Source of the DNA: Chrysomallon squamiferum
Lineage: Eukaryota > Mollusca > Gastropoda > Neomphalida > Peltospiridae
DNA: 64,000 nucleotides
Direction: 5' to 3'
Assembly (NCBI GenBank): GCA_012295275.1
Contig: CM022672.1
Coordinates: 24,910,430-24,974,429 of the forward strand
How positions within the stretch are numbered: position 1 is the stretch's first letter; each line of letters opens with the position of its first letter. A model generated the notes under the pieces. It ran no database searches. It saw only the letters and a list, made by a program, of their open reading frames with translations, and was not told the DNA's origin. Shown here in pieces: positions 1-12,112 of this stretch. Made by a program: the position numbers and the translations under genes.

Positions 1-150
1 TGTCTTCGAAACGCGGGTGACTGGATGCCATGCGTTCGAGTCTCGTGAGATCGTGACTGGACTTTGTCCTCCTGCGCCAGTGCGTTACAGAATATTGTTT
101 ATGTACAGAGTCTGATCAGACGTACATAAGACAGAGAATATTCAAAATTT
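1..150 (+). mobile_element. SINE-like element, copy A (cut by the window edge)
   Basis: This block shares a long diverged similarity with the reverse complement of 41950-42140. Shared words include cgttcgagtctcgt, tggactttgtcctcctgc, cagagtctgatcaga and acataagacagagaat. The word gttcgagtc fits the RNA polymerase III B-box consensus, which points to a tRNA-derived SINE. Copy A lacks about 20 bases after the B box that copy B has, and its 5' end lies outside the window. After position 150 the sequence is unrelated AT-rich DNA. The dispersed-repeat status is seen directly; the SINE class is inferred. Confidence 0.6.
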
Positions 151-940
151 TAAACTACATACATACACATGGATCGAGTCAAATAATAAATGAAAAATAC
201 CTTAGAGTTTCATAAGCAATGTCATCAATACTGCCTATTTTATTTAACTGCATTTTGTTATTAATTACAAAATAAATCATTAAAATCTAAATAAAATATC
301 CCTGTCTTCTGCATTACGTATCAACGTACCGTACTGACTGATAGAAGAACGTAATCACACAAATTAGATGACACGTTTGTTTGTGTCGACGTCTCTGCTA
401 CACTTAAACCTTTGACTGCATGTAACAAAAACACTTAGATACTACAACATGTCTGTTGACTTGTTTGCCAATCCAGTCTGTGTTCATTGCCATACAAAAC
501 ACCATGAGTTATCCTGTCCTTCACAAACAGTATCAATAAAATTACTTATTGATTCTGCCTTCTTCAATATTGATATTGTTAGTTATGCTGTTTTAGTTCT
601 TTATGAGGCACAAGTTCTATAAAAATCTTTGGATTTTTATTACTAGTACTACTGTTACTACCACTACCACTACTACTACTACTACTATTACTACTACTAA
701 TACTAATAATACTACTACTAATAATTAATAATTATAGTAATAGTAATAAAAGCAATCGTAATAATAATAAAGACAATTATGAACTGTTATCTTCTGATAT
801 CCAGTATTTATTCTAAAAATACCTGTTACACCTTTCCTTCTTTTCTTTTCTTGGTTAGTGTTGTCGAATCGAGCAGCATGCTACTTTAAATCAGTGTAAT
901 TATCTTTCTTCTTTTACTTATTTCCATTCAATCAAGGCTA
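151..940. other. AT-rich intergenic DNA with cryptic ACT/ATT repeats
   Basis: No convincing coding frame. From about 640 to 780 there is an imperfect trinucleotide tract (act, att, aat) typical of decaying simple repeats. Confidence 0.5.
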
Positions 941-952
941 GCTGAAGCAGAC

Positions 953-999
953 ATGACAGATCGTGAATTTTCCGCAGCGGGCTGTGACAGTGTGCTTTT
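953..999 (+). CDS. Speculative first coding exon (joins 5718 onwards)
   Basis: An ATG at 953 opens 15 codons (MTDREFSAAGCDSVL) plus two bases and runs straight into a strong donor, GTAAGTG, at 1000. Local GC is higher than the surroundings. The exon would end in phase 2, which matches the only open phase of the candidate exon at 5718, so a joined transcript with an intron of about 4.7 kb is possible. I do not recognise the peptide. A noncoding RNA or chance are equally possible; only transcript data can decide. Confidence 0.2.
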
Positions 1000-2117
1000 G
1001 TAAGTGTCATTTCCTTACAGCATCTACCACGTCGAGTATCGATTCATCCAAATTAAAATTGCTTACTTAATACAAATGATGAGAGTGCACGTTTTTACGT
1101 GTTCTTGGTATCACAAAAACAGCTCTTCTAGCAAAACTGACTGATTGTTGTTTCTGTTGGTAAATATTCGCAGTTCCCGAGACAGAAACTATTTGATAAA
1201 AATTTCGTCAGTCATATTCTGATATTTCCCCATAATTTTGAAAATAAATTTAATTAGGCAGCAAATGATATCACTCGAATTTAGCCATTATAAATGTAAC
1301 TTTCTTCTTTGAGTTCTTCTTTTAAAAAAATTATCAAGAAAACACTACGATATGACAGAAAATATTCTGAGTATAAATAAGCAAATACCAAACACGCAGA
1401 CTTACCTACAGACATACAGGCACACACTCACACACACACGTAATACATTGATCAATTACATACAAACCAACCTGATCAAATTACTACCGGTTTTCTTGGT
1501 AAACTGTGATCTGTCTTTTCAGATAATGTTTATTATATAAACTCTTACATCACAAAAATATCTGTTACATAAACTATTACATCACATCAAGACAAACAAA
1601 GGTAGCTGTGAATATGTCATTAAAGAAGAAAATACCTATCACTACGTTCTCTGTATCAATAATATTTATTAAGGCTATAATTTATTTACTATTCAGAATG
1701 TATCATTAAATAAACAGAATTTACATTGTACGTAATTCTCTTGAACTCCGTAAATATCATAACTATTAACACACATACACACATATACACACAAAAACAT
1801 ATCTGTGTTTTAAAACAACACATTTTTAATATAAGTACATTTTTAATATCTGTAGTACTTAAATCAAATATTAATTTCCCAACACAAAATATTAGATTCT
1901 GGGTAATGATTTTTATTTTATTATTATCATCATCATACTACTATTGCTAGTATTTATAATGTAACTACAACATCTTATTACTCTCCTGTTGTTACTATTA
2001 TTACTACTACGGCTGCTACTGCAGATGTATTGCTGCTGTTGCTACTACTAGTTCTATTACTACTGCTACTACGACTGTTATTATTAATACAGCTACTACT
2101 ACTACTACTACAACTAC

Positions 2118-2173
<56 letters not shown>
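2118..2173. repeat. (ATT)n microsatellite
   Basis: About 55 bases of nearly perfect ATT, preceded from about 1990 by a degraded tract of act, gct and gtt triplets. Confidence 0.95.
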
Positions 2174-2177
<4 letters not shown>

Positions 2178-2597
2178 ATACATATTTATAACTTATCAAA
2201 ACAGCAAAATATATATTTTATATTAAAATTTGACCTTTGATCAAGAAAATTGACTTACCTGTGGACAGATATATTCCTGTAACTTTAACTGTAAACAAGC
2301 GAGGTCCTTTGCATTGTGAACCTAAACAGCTTATTTCCATGAGCTATCGAATTATGACGAGAAAAACAGAGTAAGTGCTAGCCCAAATAAAGAGAAAGTG
2401 TTTTTGTTTGATAACAAGCGAGGTCAATACATGTCACAACATATTCGGATGCGTTCAGCTGTAACTTATGATAACCTAAATATTAGTCCGGGTATGACGC
2501 TGCATTATTTACTTGATATTTGCTTTCTTATCTGAATAATTATTTTATATTGTGATATTATTCCCTACCCCTTCTTATGCTATATCTCTGTTTTTTC

Positions 2598-2750
2598 TCT
2601 CTCTCTCCCTCTGTCTCTCTTTCTCTCTGTCTTTCTTTCTTTCTTTCTTTCTCCATCTCTCTATTCTGTTATCTGTCATACACACCCACACCCATCCACC
2701 CATCCACCCATCTACACACACACACACACACACATACACACACACACACA
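2598..2750. repeat. Compound CT / CTTT / CCAT / CA microsatellite
   Basis: A pyrimidine tract of CT and CTTT units leads through short ccatccac units into a CA run at 2713-2750. It continues as short GA-rich and gaca units to about 2840. Confidence 0.9.
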
Positions 2751-2811
2751 AATAGAGATATAGAGAAAGACACATAGATAGACTGAGATCGACAGACATA
2801 ATCATGTAGAG

Positions 2812-2842
<31 letters not shown>

Positions 2843-4020
2843 TGACTTTACATGTATCTCTCTTTTAGAGCATCTCTGAATGTTTACTCAATCGCTATCC
2901 GTTGTAATCCTTTTCTCTTGTTTTTTTACTGAATGAATTTGTAATCCAAGATTAATAGAACCATTTCGGAAAAATAAAACAAATATAAAAGTTTATCATT
3001 CCCTCTGCCGTGAAGAAAATAGTACTCACATTTTTTGTCGCTACTGATTAATTTCGGACTGAACGCCAGAATTCCAGGTGAACTGAATAAAATCACTGAA
3101 AGCGTCACTACATCTAAAGATACCAGTTTCCTATGTTAATCTGTGATAACTTTTAACATAAATTCGTGAAGAAGAAAATAATGAATAAAGCAATAAAAGT
3201 ATTTACAGAAAAGTGGAAAGGCTTATTTGGATGTAAGTTATAACATCCGACGAGATGATAAAAAAAAAGAAAAAAAAAAAAAAGAAATGTATGCAAGATT
3301 CAGTTTGCTTTTACTCATCGTGGTCTTTTACTTGCCTTTCTTATTCAAATAAAACTAAACAGGACAGATTCAGTTTTGTTGATTTAACTCTTTACCTCAT
3401 GTATCGAGAACTCGACCTCTGGGTAGGTATCCGCCTCATTACAGAAGACGAAGCTATTAAAAAGGAGACCTGAAAACAAGTCTTTCAGACAAAACTAGCA
3501 GGTAAAAACTAAAGATAAAAAGAGGTCAAGAATACTTATCACGAAGTGATAACCTAAATAGTCGAGTTTCATGGACAAAATATTCTTTTCATTCTAATTA
3601 TTTCGAAAGATAATTATTTCAAATTTAAAATGTTTATTTTGTCGCTTATCTTTCAGATATATAAACAGTAAAGCAAATAGGTAAACAGACCGATATATAA
3701 ATCTGATAAAGAGAGAAACAGAGACATGCAGGCCAACTCACATACTGACGGACAGATAGAATAGAGAACTTACAAATAGATAATATTTTAATCATTCAGT
3801 AGCCTCAGTAGATGTACTTCTTTAACTTAACCAAGAACAGTCAATATTATTACATATTCAACTTTCCAGGCAATACTTAAGTTACTGGTGATTATGCAAT
3901 CACCGTTAGCTGCTTATATAATATTATATGATTGTCCAAAACAGAATCATAATAATTTAATGTTTTACCAAGTGTATGTTTGCTGATAAATCATTACATT
4001 TATTGCATCACACACACACA

Positions 4021-4022
<2 letters not shown>

Positions 4023-4104
<82 letters not shown>
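4023..4104. repeat. (GA)n microsatellite, about 41 units
   Basis: Uninterrupted GA dinucleotide, followed by short ggta and ggtt units to 4128. Confidence 0.97.
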
Positions 4105-4107
<3 letters not shown>

Positions 4108-5079
4108 GGTAGGTTGGTTGGTTGGTTGGTCTTGTCTGTTTACATAATTTCTCTACATGTATTTAGATGCCTACGGTCTTTCCACATACTGGAAGATGAT
4201 AAATTATTTTCAGAGCATTTCAAATCTTTCAAATACTTCTTTTTTCATTTTTCTGTACAAAAGGACGAATAAAAATATTATTAACTGCCCACATACTGGT
4301 TAAGTGCTTGCTTATACCAATTGTTTTGTTGTTGGAGCGTATCTCAGTACGAACTTGTTAATTTTTATACCTTCTATCTGTCCCACCCCTTTTTTTTTGT
4401 CGTCTGACCGGTTTTTCTCTTACCACTCTTGCATGTTATATCCAGCTTGAGTGATGTCGTCTCTTTTTTTTTTGAATCTACACATTTCAGTAACCCACGG
4501 TGTCGAAACGAACATGTTAATACGTATCAAAACACACATGAACGTGTGAACGTAGTTATATATGATTTTTTGAAATGAACTGTGTATTGCTAGAGTCATT
4601 ATCAAACTACAAAGAAATGATTTACTTCTAACAATAAGGTAAATAGTTATTGTTTAAAATATACGAAACCAGTTTGTAACGTGTTCCATTCACTTCAGTA
4701 CTATTTACATTTCAGGTAGATGTAATTGTATGCAGCTGCTGTGATGATTATGTAATTACTATACCACGACAAGTTCAAGTGTCGAATATTAATTAAAATC
4801 TCGTGTCAAACACAAGGTCATTGGGTATAATATATATGTTGGTCACCTTTGTCAGGTCTCATATTTGTGAAGATAGAATAATTGGGCACAGATAAAAATA
4901 AACGGAGAGATAGACAGGTAGAGACTGCTGCAGTAAAACAGACATAAAATAAAATACATGTAATTATATATTAGACAGATAATTATAATAATAGAATAAT
5001 ACAGATAGATTAAAATATGCATGGATACGTATAGTAAGTAATATATTGACAATATATATATATATTTAACATAAGATAG

Positions 5080-5081
<2 letters not shown>

Positions 5082-5156
<75 letters not shown>
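5082..5156. repeat. (GA)n microsatellite, about 37 units
   Basis: Perfect GA run flanked on the left by a short TA run and on the right by gata and gatg tetranucleotides. Confidence 0.97.
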
Positions 5157-5159
<3 letters not shown>

Positions 5160-5717
5160 GATATAATATCGATAGATAGATGGATGGATGGATGGATGGA
5201 AGGAAGGACGGAAGAGTAGCGAACTTGGAAAGATAAAGAGTTCAGATTATAAAAAACAAAATCTAGATTAAAAAAAATTTAAAATATTTTCGATTTTCTT
5301 TAAATAGAATTATACTTCAGATGATTACTGCAATTTACTTAAATTCAGACCATATTTGCTTCGTTAAAAATTAATGCAACGAAAAAAACAAAAACCATTT
5401 TTAGCTTTGCATAAATCGCATTCTTTACATGACAAAATAAACATACAAAAACAAACAAAAAAAAAACAACAACAAAAAAGACTGAAAAATGACATCATTG
5501 CCCGAGGCTGATTGACCCAAGAAACTTAATACCATCTTGTCCTTCATCAGCAATTACAGAACATTATTTACATTAATTGTTCAAATTTACAAGACTTATA
5601 AAGAAGCAATTTAAGATATACCTATTGCTTAAAGAACAAAACTGTCACAGGAAAAGAAAACGTACATACTTACAGCTGCAAAAAAAAAAAAGATCCAATC
5701 TTTGTTTTGTCTTCCAG

Positions 5718-5890
5718 GCGAAATCAACGACGTGAAGCACTGAAAAGACTGCTATGGAACCAAGGATCGATATTTTTACTAAAGACGGTTGCCATGTCGA
5801 CGCTGCTGCTCGCACACGAGGTGCCGAGCGATAACTTATTAATCAGGAGCCGCTATTCGTCGAGAATATTGTATTTGTGTGAGGAAGAGC
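5718..5890 (+). CDS. Speculative internal exon, unknown protein (end uncertain)
   Basis: A textbook acceptor, tttgttttgtcttccag, ends at 5717. Of the three frames after it only one stays open; it needs two bases from the previous exon (phase 2), which the candidate exon ending at 999 supplies. The frame starts RNQRREALKRLLWNQ and continues with a mixed, non-repetitive composition to about residue 55 before entering poly-T and ATT repeats. No certain donor is visible; GTGAGG at about 5878 is one option. Codon and GC composition (near 47 percent) differ from the flanks. Family unknown. Confidence 0.25.
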
Positions 5891-5959
5891 ATGTTGAGAC
5901 AGAGTTAGATTTGTATTCTTTTTTTATTTTTTTTTTTTATAGCCTAAAAGACATTGATT

Positions 5960-6036
5960 TTTATTTCTTCATGTTTTATTTTCTTTCCTTCTTTCTTTCT
6001 TTCTTTCTTTCTTTCCTTCTATCTTTCTTCTTCTTC

Positions 6037-6116
<80 letters not shown>
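5960..6116. repeat. CTTT tract followed by (ATT)n, about 27 units
   Basis: Pyrimidine-rich CTTT units pass into TTC and then a long ATT run (6036-6116). The open frames over it encode only homopolymers. Confidence 0.95.
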
Positions 6117-7688
6117 TGGAAGGACGGGATGTTTCTGTTGTTTTTAACTGAATTTGTTTCGATTTGTTATTTTTAATTAATTTTTTTTTTTCATTTTTAA
6201 TATTATGTACATTATTTTATTATTTTTAAAAATTATTTGCACTGTTATTGTTAACTTTTTTTTATTGAATATATACATTTTTATTTTATTTTTAATAGCA
6301 GTGGTAAAGTTGAAGTAGTAACATAATAATAGCAACTGCAGTAGCTGTATTAAAATTAGAAATAGCAAAACCTGTAGAAATCGTAGTTGTAGTAGATGTA
6401 GTAGCTGCAGCAAAACTACTAATAATAGTCGTAGCAGAATAACAATAGTAGCAACAGTAGTAGTATAAGAATTGATTTTGTGATTGACAAGTTTAATAAT
6501 GCAAAAATACTCAGATGGCATATGATAATGAGAGATAATGGTCTTATACATTAAGGATAGATTAGATACATCAAAGTTACTAGCATGTGTTGTTTGTTTT
6601 TGTTGTTTATCTGATGATGAGACGGAATAGGAAATATAAAGCTAACTAAACAGGCAGCAATTGAGTTTATACCTTCTCATAGAAAGAAATTATACACCAC
6701 AGTCTTTGATAAACAAAAAGTTGTGTGATACCAGGTGGAAGTGAAACAAACATAAATAATACATATAATTTTAAATATAATATTTAATAACTATAATAAA
6801 GTGTTGCTGAAAGAATTCTTTAATTCATTAATTCTATGTAAATTTATTATGTCATCGACATTCTATAAACTTATGTAACATTAGAAACTGCCTTAAATGC
6901 GACTAGGACTTTTTCTTCTTGTCGTGCCATATCTCGCCCTCAATGGCGTAATGTTAGACGACAGGGAATAATACGTAGATTGACGAAGAGATTTCAGGAA
7001 AGTTACCAACAGCATAACAGATCGGCAGCTCCATGCTATTATCTGTGAACACCTGGCAGGTACACTTCCAACAGATCAATATAATTGTCGTCTGTGATAG
7101 TTAGACGAAGTTAATATCACACTCACGCAACATTTGAAACAAATAACGGCATTTTAGCAGTTGTGTGTGAAGTTCAGCTCGGTAAAGTTTTGTATTTTAA
7201 AGAAAAGCTGAGAAAGAAAGAAAGCAAATTTGTCAACACAAAATGTATATAAAAATAGAAGTACATTGACAGAAAACTGTTTATTTTAAAAATTTCATGA
7301 AGTTGGCTAAATCGTAATTATTCGAGAATTGTGACTGAGGCATGTTTGGTCATTGATCAATCCTACACAGCATGCCCACCGAGTCGTTTCCAGTTCCAAT
7401 TAATGCTCATTTATTAATGACAATGGTTTATGCTTTCCCTTGTATGGGAAGATATATATTTAAAAATAAACACCAAAAATATACTGGAGCTGATATATAC
7501 TGTTGTCCTGGAGACGATCTTCTAATAGTGAACGCCTGAATTTCGATTGTTATTATTACTAATTTTAATTTTCGCGTCACTTTTTCTTCATTTTATCCAG
7601 CTTCTATATATATTTAGACTATAAGGAATAAACAATTAAATTATAATACATTTTATAATATATGTTTTGTATACTTTACACAGACAAA

Positions 7689-7703
7689 CCCACACACACA
7701 CAT

Positions 7704-7755
<52 letters not shown>
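7689..7755. repeat. (CA)n microsatellite
   Basis: Nearly perfect CA repeat broken once by catcc near 7701. Confidence 0.96.
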
Positions 7756-7757
<2 letters not shown>

Positions 7758-8102
7758 TCATAAATAATTAATTTGATACATGATACAAAAGAAGAGAGCA
7801 TAATACAAATATATTAAACAAAGAAACGGTATAATGTTTTGTAGCAAGTATCCGCCACAGGTAAATAAACTGTATTAATGTCAGTGTAAGGGGCAGTGAT
7901 GTAACAAGTAATAAAGTGATGCCTCTGGGACACAAATAAAATACTGTTTGATTTCTAACTAGTGTTAGTCTGATATGAGAAAAGGGAAGAAATATTTTAT
8001 TTCACCACTCAGTGAAAACATTTTTTAAAACCACTTTTTCTGTTAACAGTAAGGAACATTTTATATGTACCCTCCCCCAAAATAGGAAGGCACACATTAG
8101 TT

Positions 8103-8210
<108 letters not shown>

Positions 8211-9016
8211 CTACATTACAGTTAGAGAGATGTGTGTGTGTTTGTGTGTGTTGTTATGGATGCAAGCATTCTGTTTATAAACGTAGTCGAATTTAAATTA
8301 ATTCATATAAGACTACTTAAATTTGTGCCATGAGTTCAGGGTTTGCGTATCTGTAGGGTCGTGACATTTTTGTAAAACTAGATATGTTACAAATATAACA
8401 ATATGTTACGACACAAACAAAATAGCCGACAGGCAGATAGATATCAACAAAATCACTTAATATGACACGAGGGTTTGGTTTCACTGTGAGACTTCAGCAA
8501 TCATTAATTCGTTGTATGGAAAATACTACTTAGTGCAAAAAAAAAATACAATAAGGAATACTTGAATATTTTTATTATTATTATTTTTTTTTTATATTTT
8601 AGCAGACATCATGATATAGTAAATACATGTTAAAGTATAATAATATCATATACTTAATCTATAATGAGTAAAACGAAAAATAATGATATATGATGTTTTA
8701 AAAAGAATGTACGATTAATATTCCAGATAAGAAAATATTACATGCTAAACTTAAGCGGGACATGAAACATTTTGAAATATATGATTTTTACTGCTTAATT
8801 AATTAATTAATTTAGTTATTTATTCATCTGGATGGGTGGATGGATCATGCATACATTTATTGAAAAATGGCTTTTAGGGAATATTTATCTTATAAGCTAT
8901 GAAAATTTTAAAAATTTCTTTTTCGTTTAATATGCACCTTTTTTTAAAATTCACCCAGGTTAATGGAAAATAAAACAAAGTTTAACTACGTATATTTCAG
9001 TGACACATCAATGACA

Positions 9017-9292
9017 TCAAAACGAACGAGAGTTGAAACACATACAACAAATCTTAAGTTTATATCTAACCATTATCAGGATAATTGAAATGATCAAAAA
9101 GATTACGGTGTCTGACTGAAAACCCCAGGGGACATCAGTAAGAAAACTCTTTATTCGCTCACACTCACTGTCTGTGCAAATAACAGAACTACCACCCGTT
9201 TCTTGGCCAGAAAAGCCACAACGTTGATGAGTTTGACAGAAACGGATCAGCATATTTTTGGATTCTACAGTACGGAATATTATTTTGTTGCT
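9017..9292 (-). CDS. Possible terminal exon of an unknown membrane protein
   Basis: Read on the minus strand, an acceptor (tcttttctctcag) ends at 9293 and an open frame runs to a stop at 9017. The peptide has a cysteine-containing part (FCQTHQRCGFSG), a hydrophobic stretch fit for one membrane span (TVIFLIISIILIMV) and a cysteine-rich tail (KICCMCF) that could be palmitoylated. A good internal donor, GTGAGT near 9167, would give a shorter internal exon instead. No partner exon was found on this strand. I do not recognise the family; it may be a relic or chance frame. Confidence 0.2.
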   Translation of the reverse strand, partial: SNKIIFRTVESKNMLIRFCQTHQRCGFSGQETGGSSVICTDSECERIKSFLTDVPWGFQSDTVIFLIISIILIMVRYKLKICCMCFNSRSF

Positions 9293-9865
9293 CTGAGAGA
9301 AAAGATCAGACTGTTATCTCCAATTCATTTGTTCTGTCGTGGAATATATTAACAAAATATACTGACTGCACGTACATAAGTAACCAAACCAGATTATGTT
9401 TTAGATGTTTGTGCTTGCACGTGAAACATTTGTAAAAATATTTTTAACTTCTGTATACGTTCACAAGCTTTTATAGTTACAGAATTTTAAATATTTTCCA
9501 AATGTTTTATATTTCATTAATATCTAAATTATATTTTCATTAGTTGCTTGTACAAATAATCAGTCAAAGTGGATTTGATTGTTAATTTTTTTAAAGTTAG
9601 CATTGTTGGTATTTATGATAAATTTCAATTGTAACATTTTGATTTTGCATTTTAGATCGGAATTCATAACTTAATATCAGATGAAATATTGTGTCGGTTT
9701 TAGGTTCGCTTTGCTGTATTCGTAGAAAACATTTTGTTGTTGTTATATTTATTATTATTATTCACACTGTAATATGTGTTTGTATGTGTGTATGTGTCTG
9801 GTTGAGCACTGGTCGCCATTTACTATGATACTTTATTATTAATGCTGCACTGTTTTAATTTGTAG

Positions 9866-11838
9866 ATGTTGGTTACATCGACGTCAGAAATGATCACTGT
9901 CGTGCTCGTTGTTATATTTCTTTCTATAAGAACAGAAAGCGTCAGCGGTAAGTATGTAAACGTCTCAAACATCAAGTCGTAGACGTAGCAGTTGATGTTT
10001 TTTTAAATTGTTGCAGGAATAGTAGTAAGTGTAATATTAATAGTAGTAGTAGTAGTAGTCGTGTTGATAGTGATCATAATAGCAGCAAAGATAGTTTGAA
10101 GATACTGACGGTGGTACCAACCGTAATAGCTGTTAGTATTATTGCTGTGGTGATGGTGATTCTGGTAATAATAGAAGTAGAAACATTTGATGCATCTGCT
10201 ACATTATGCTTTATCTATAAATATGTATTAATTCTTTCATTTTATTTTGATGACTTGTAATGAAGTTCAATAGAAATACATATTTTCATCTTCATTAAAA
10301 AAAAATTTTTCTTAATTTCAGTGTTTCCCAGTTGCGTTTATAACTGTACTGATGTCGGATTTCCAGGAAGTTATTCAGACTGCGCCTCGTGCCACAGGTT
10401 TCTAATTTGTGTTGGCAGACGAACTCTTGTGGTGACGTGTCCCAAATTCCTTTTTTATGATCACATGATTGGGGTTTGCACCTATCACAAACCAGCTCGC
10501 TGCAGGTCTGTTGTTTTATTATTTCTTTCTATCTATCTATCATTATTATTATTATTGATTTTGTTACCATTATATTTTCAGCTAAAACAACAACAAAAAT
10601 GTTTTAAATTAGCTCTAAACAACATCATCAATAACAAAATAATTCAGTTACGTTTTGTTACTGTTGATGATAATGTGGTATGTCTAAATATATTTTTCTA
10701 AACTGTTCTCAGAATGTAAAAACCATGATCTATTCTTCTCCTGTCCGAAATGTGGGTTAAAAATAATAGAGAGATTAAACTATAGTTAACAATGTCAGTA
10801 TCAACTAGATTCAGTATCGATATCTTAAAGCAAAATGATGTCTGTAATGTGTAAATACCTATAACTAGATCGTATGCCAAACACGATTGACCATTGCCTT
10901 TGTTAAAAATATCGATTAACCACCGATTTTTTAAAATCTCAGCTTTGTTACGAGACCATAATAATAAGAAGCCATCCTGTATCCGGATGATAACCTTGAG
11001 GTATAATATATTGATTATCATCAACTTAATATTTTTTATTTAATATCTCGATGCACATCTTCTAGTTTAGGATCTGAAACTGGAGAACAAAAATGGAACA
11101 TATCGGAACAGGTGTTTTCGGCTTCTCGGGGAAAATTTCTACCAACAACGTTACCGGAATGGTTATCTCATCCTCGTCCTGGTAAGTTTAGTCCTGGGTA
11201 CGATCTTGAAGTAAACTGATTTTTCATTTAATGGTAATTATGATAATCACGCAATAATCAGTCAAAGTCTTGATTGTAATCATATACTCATCACCATCAT
11301 CATTACAGATTATTCTGTAGATGACAATATTTTTCGGAATCTTTCCTTAATTATCAGTCTATTTGAAAATTTTTGAAATATTTCATTGAAGATTATCGTT
11401 ATTGGTATTCAGTTTAGGAGCTTGTTCCTTTTTATTCCAGTGAGTTTTCCTTTATTTATTTGATAAACGTCATTACTGTTGTTTTTTAATGTTAAGGTGG
11501 GTGTTGTTTGTTTGATTTTTTTTTTTGTTTTTGTTATTTTTTATTTATTTGCATATTTATTTATTGTTGTCATAGCTCCTACAGCGTGTGTCATCAACTG
11601 TTCAGAAGTGAATTTCTCTGGACGCTATGCTGACTGTTCTTCTTGTTCTACGATGGTTGTCTGTATTGGGACGCGCATGACAAAGTCCAGTGCCCGCCAC
11701 CTCTCCATTATGATCCGCACATCGGTGTCTGTAACTATCACTGGAAAGTTCAATGTCGGTGAGAGAAAAAATCAATAACAACTACAACAATAACAAAACA
11801 AAATTAAACCTTATTTTATGTTTAACAAAGGACTCAAA

Positions 11839-11893
<55 letters not shown>

Positions 11894-12061
11894 TAATAAA
11901 TACATTAAATAAATAAAATTAAAAGATTCTCCGATTATTTATCCGTTGAATTGTTCAATTTCTTGTATATTATTTAATCTGAATAGTTATTAAAACAAAT
12001 TCAGGGTAGTTTACAGTAGAATTATTATTGGACTGTTTCTGTAGCTATTATTATGTTGTTG

Positions 12062-12112
<51 letters not shown>

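Larger units (their letters stand above)
1002..5700. other. Intergenic or intronic DNA rich in microsatellites
   Basis: No reliable coding exon seen. Arrays include ATT repeats (2118-2173), CTTT/CT and CA runs (2598-2750), AG (4023-4104 and 5082-5156) and GATG/GGAT short repeats (5170-5212). Open frames here are translations of these repeats. Confidence 0.6.

Noticed and set aside
10698-11024. 108-residue minus-strand open frame inside the CBM14-like gene
   Set aside because: Lies in an intron of a well-supported plus-strand gene, with AT-rich Ile/Leu/Asn composition and no family match.
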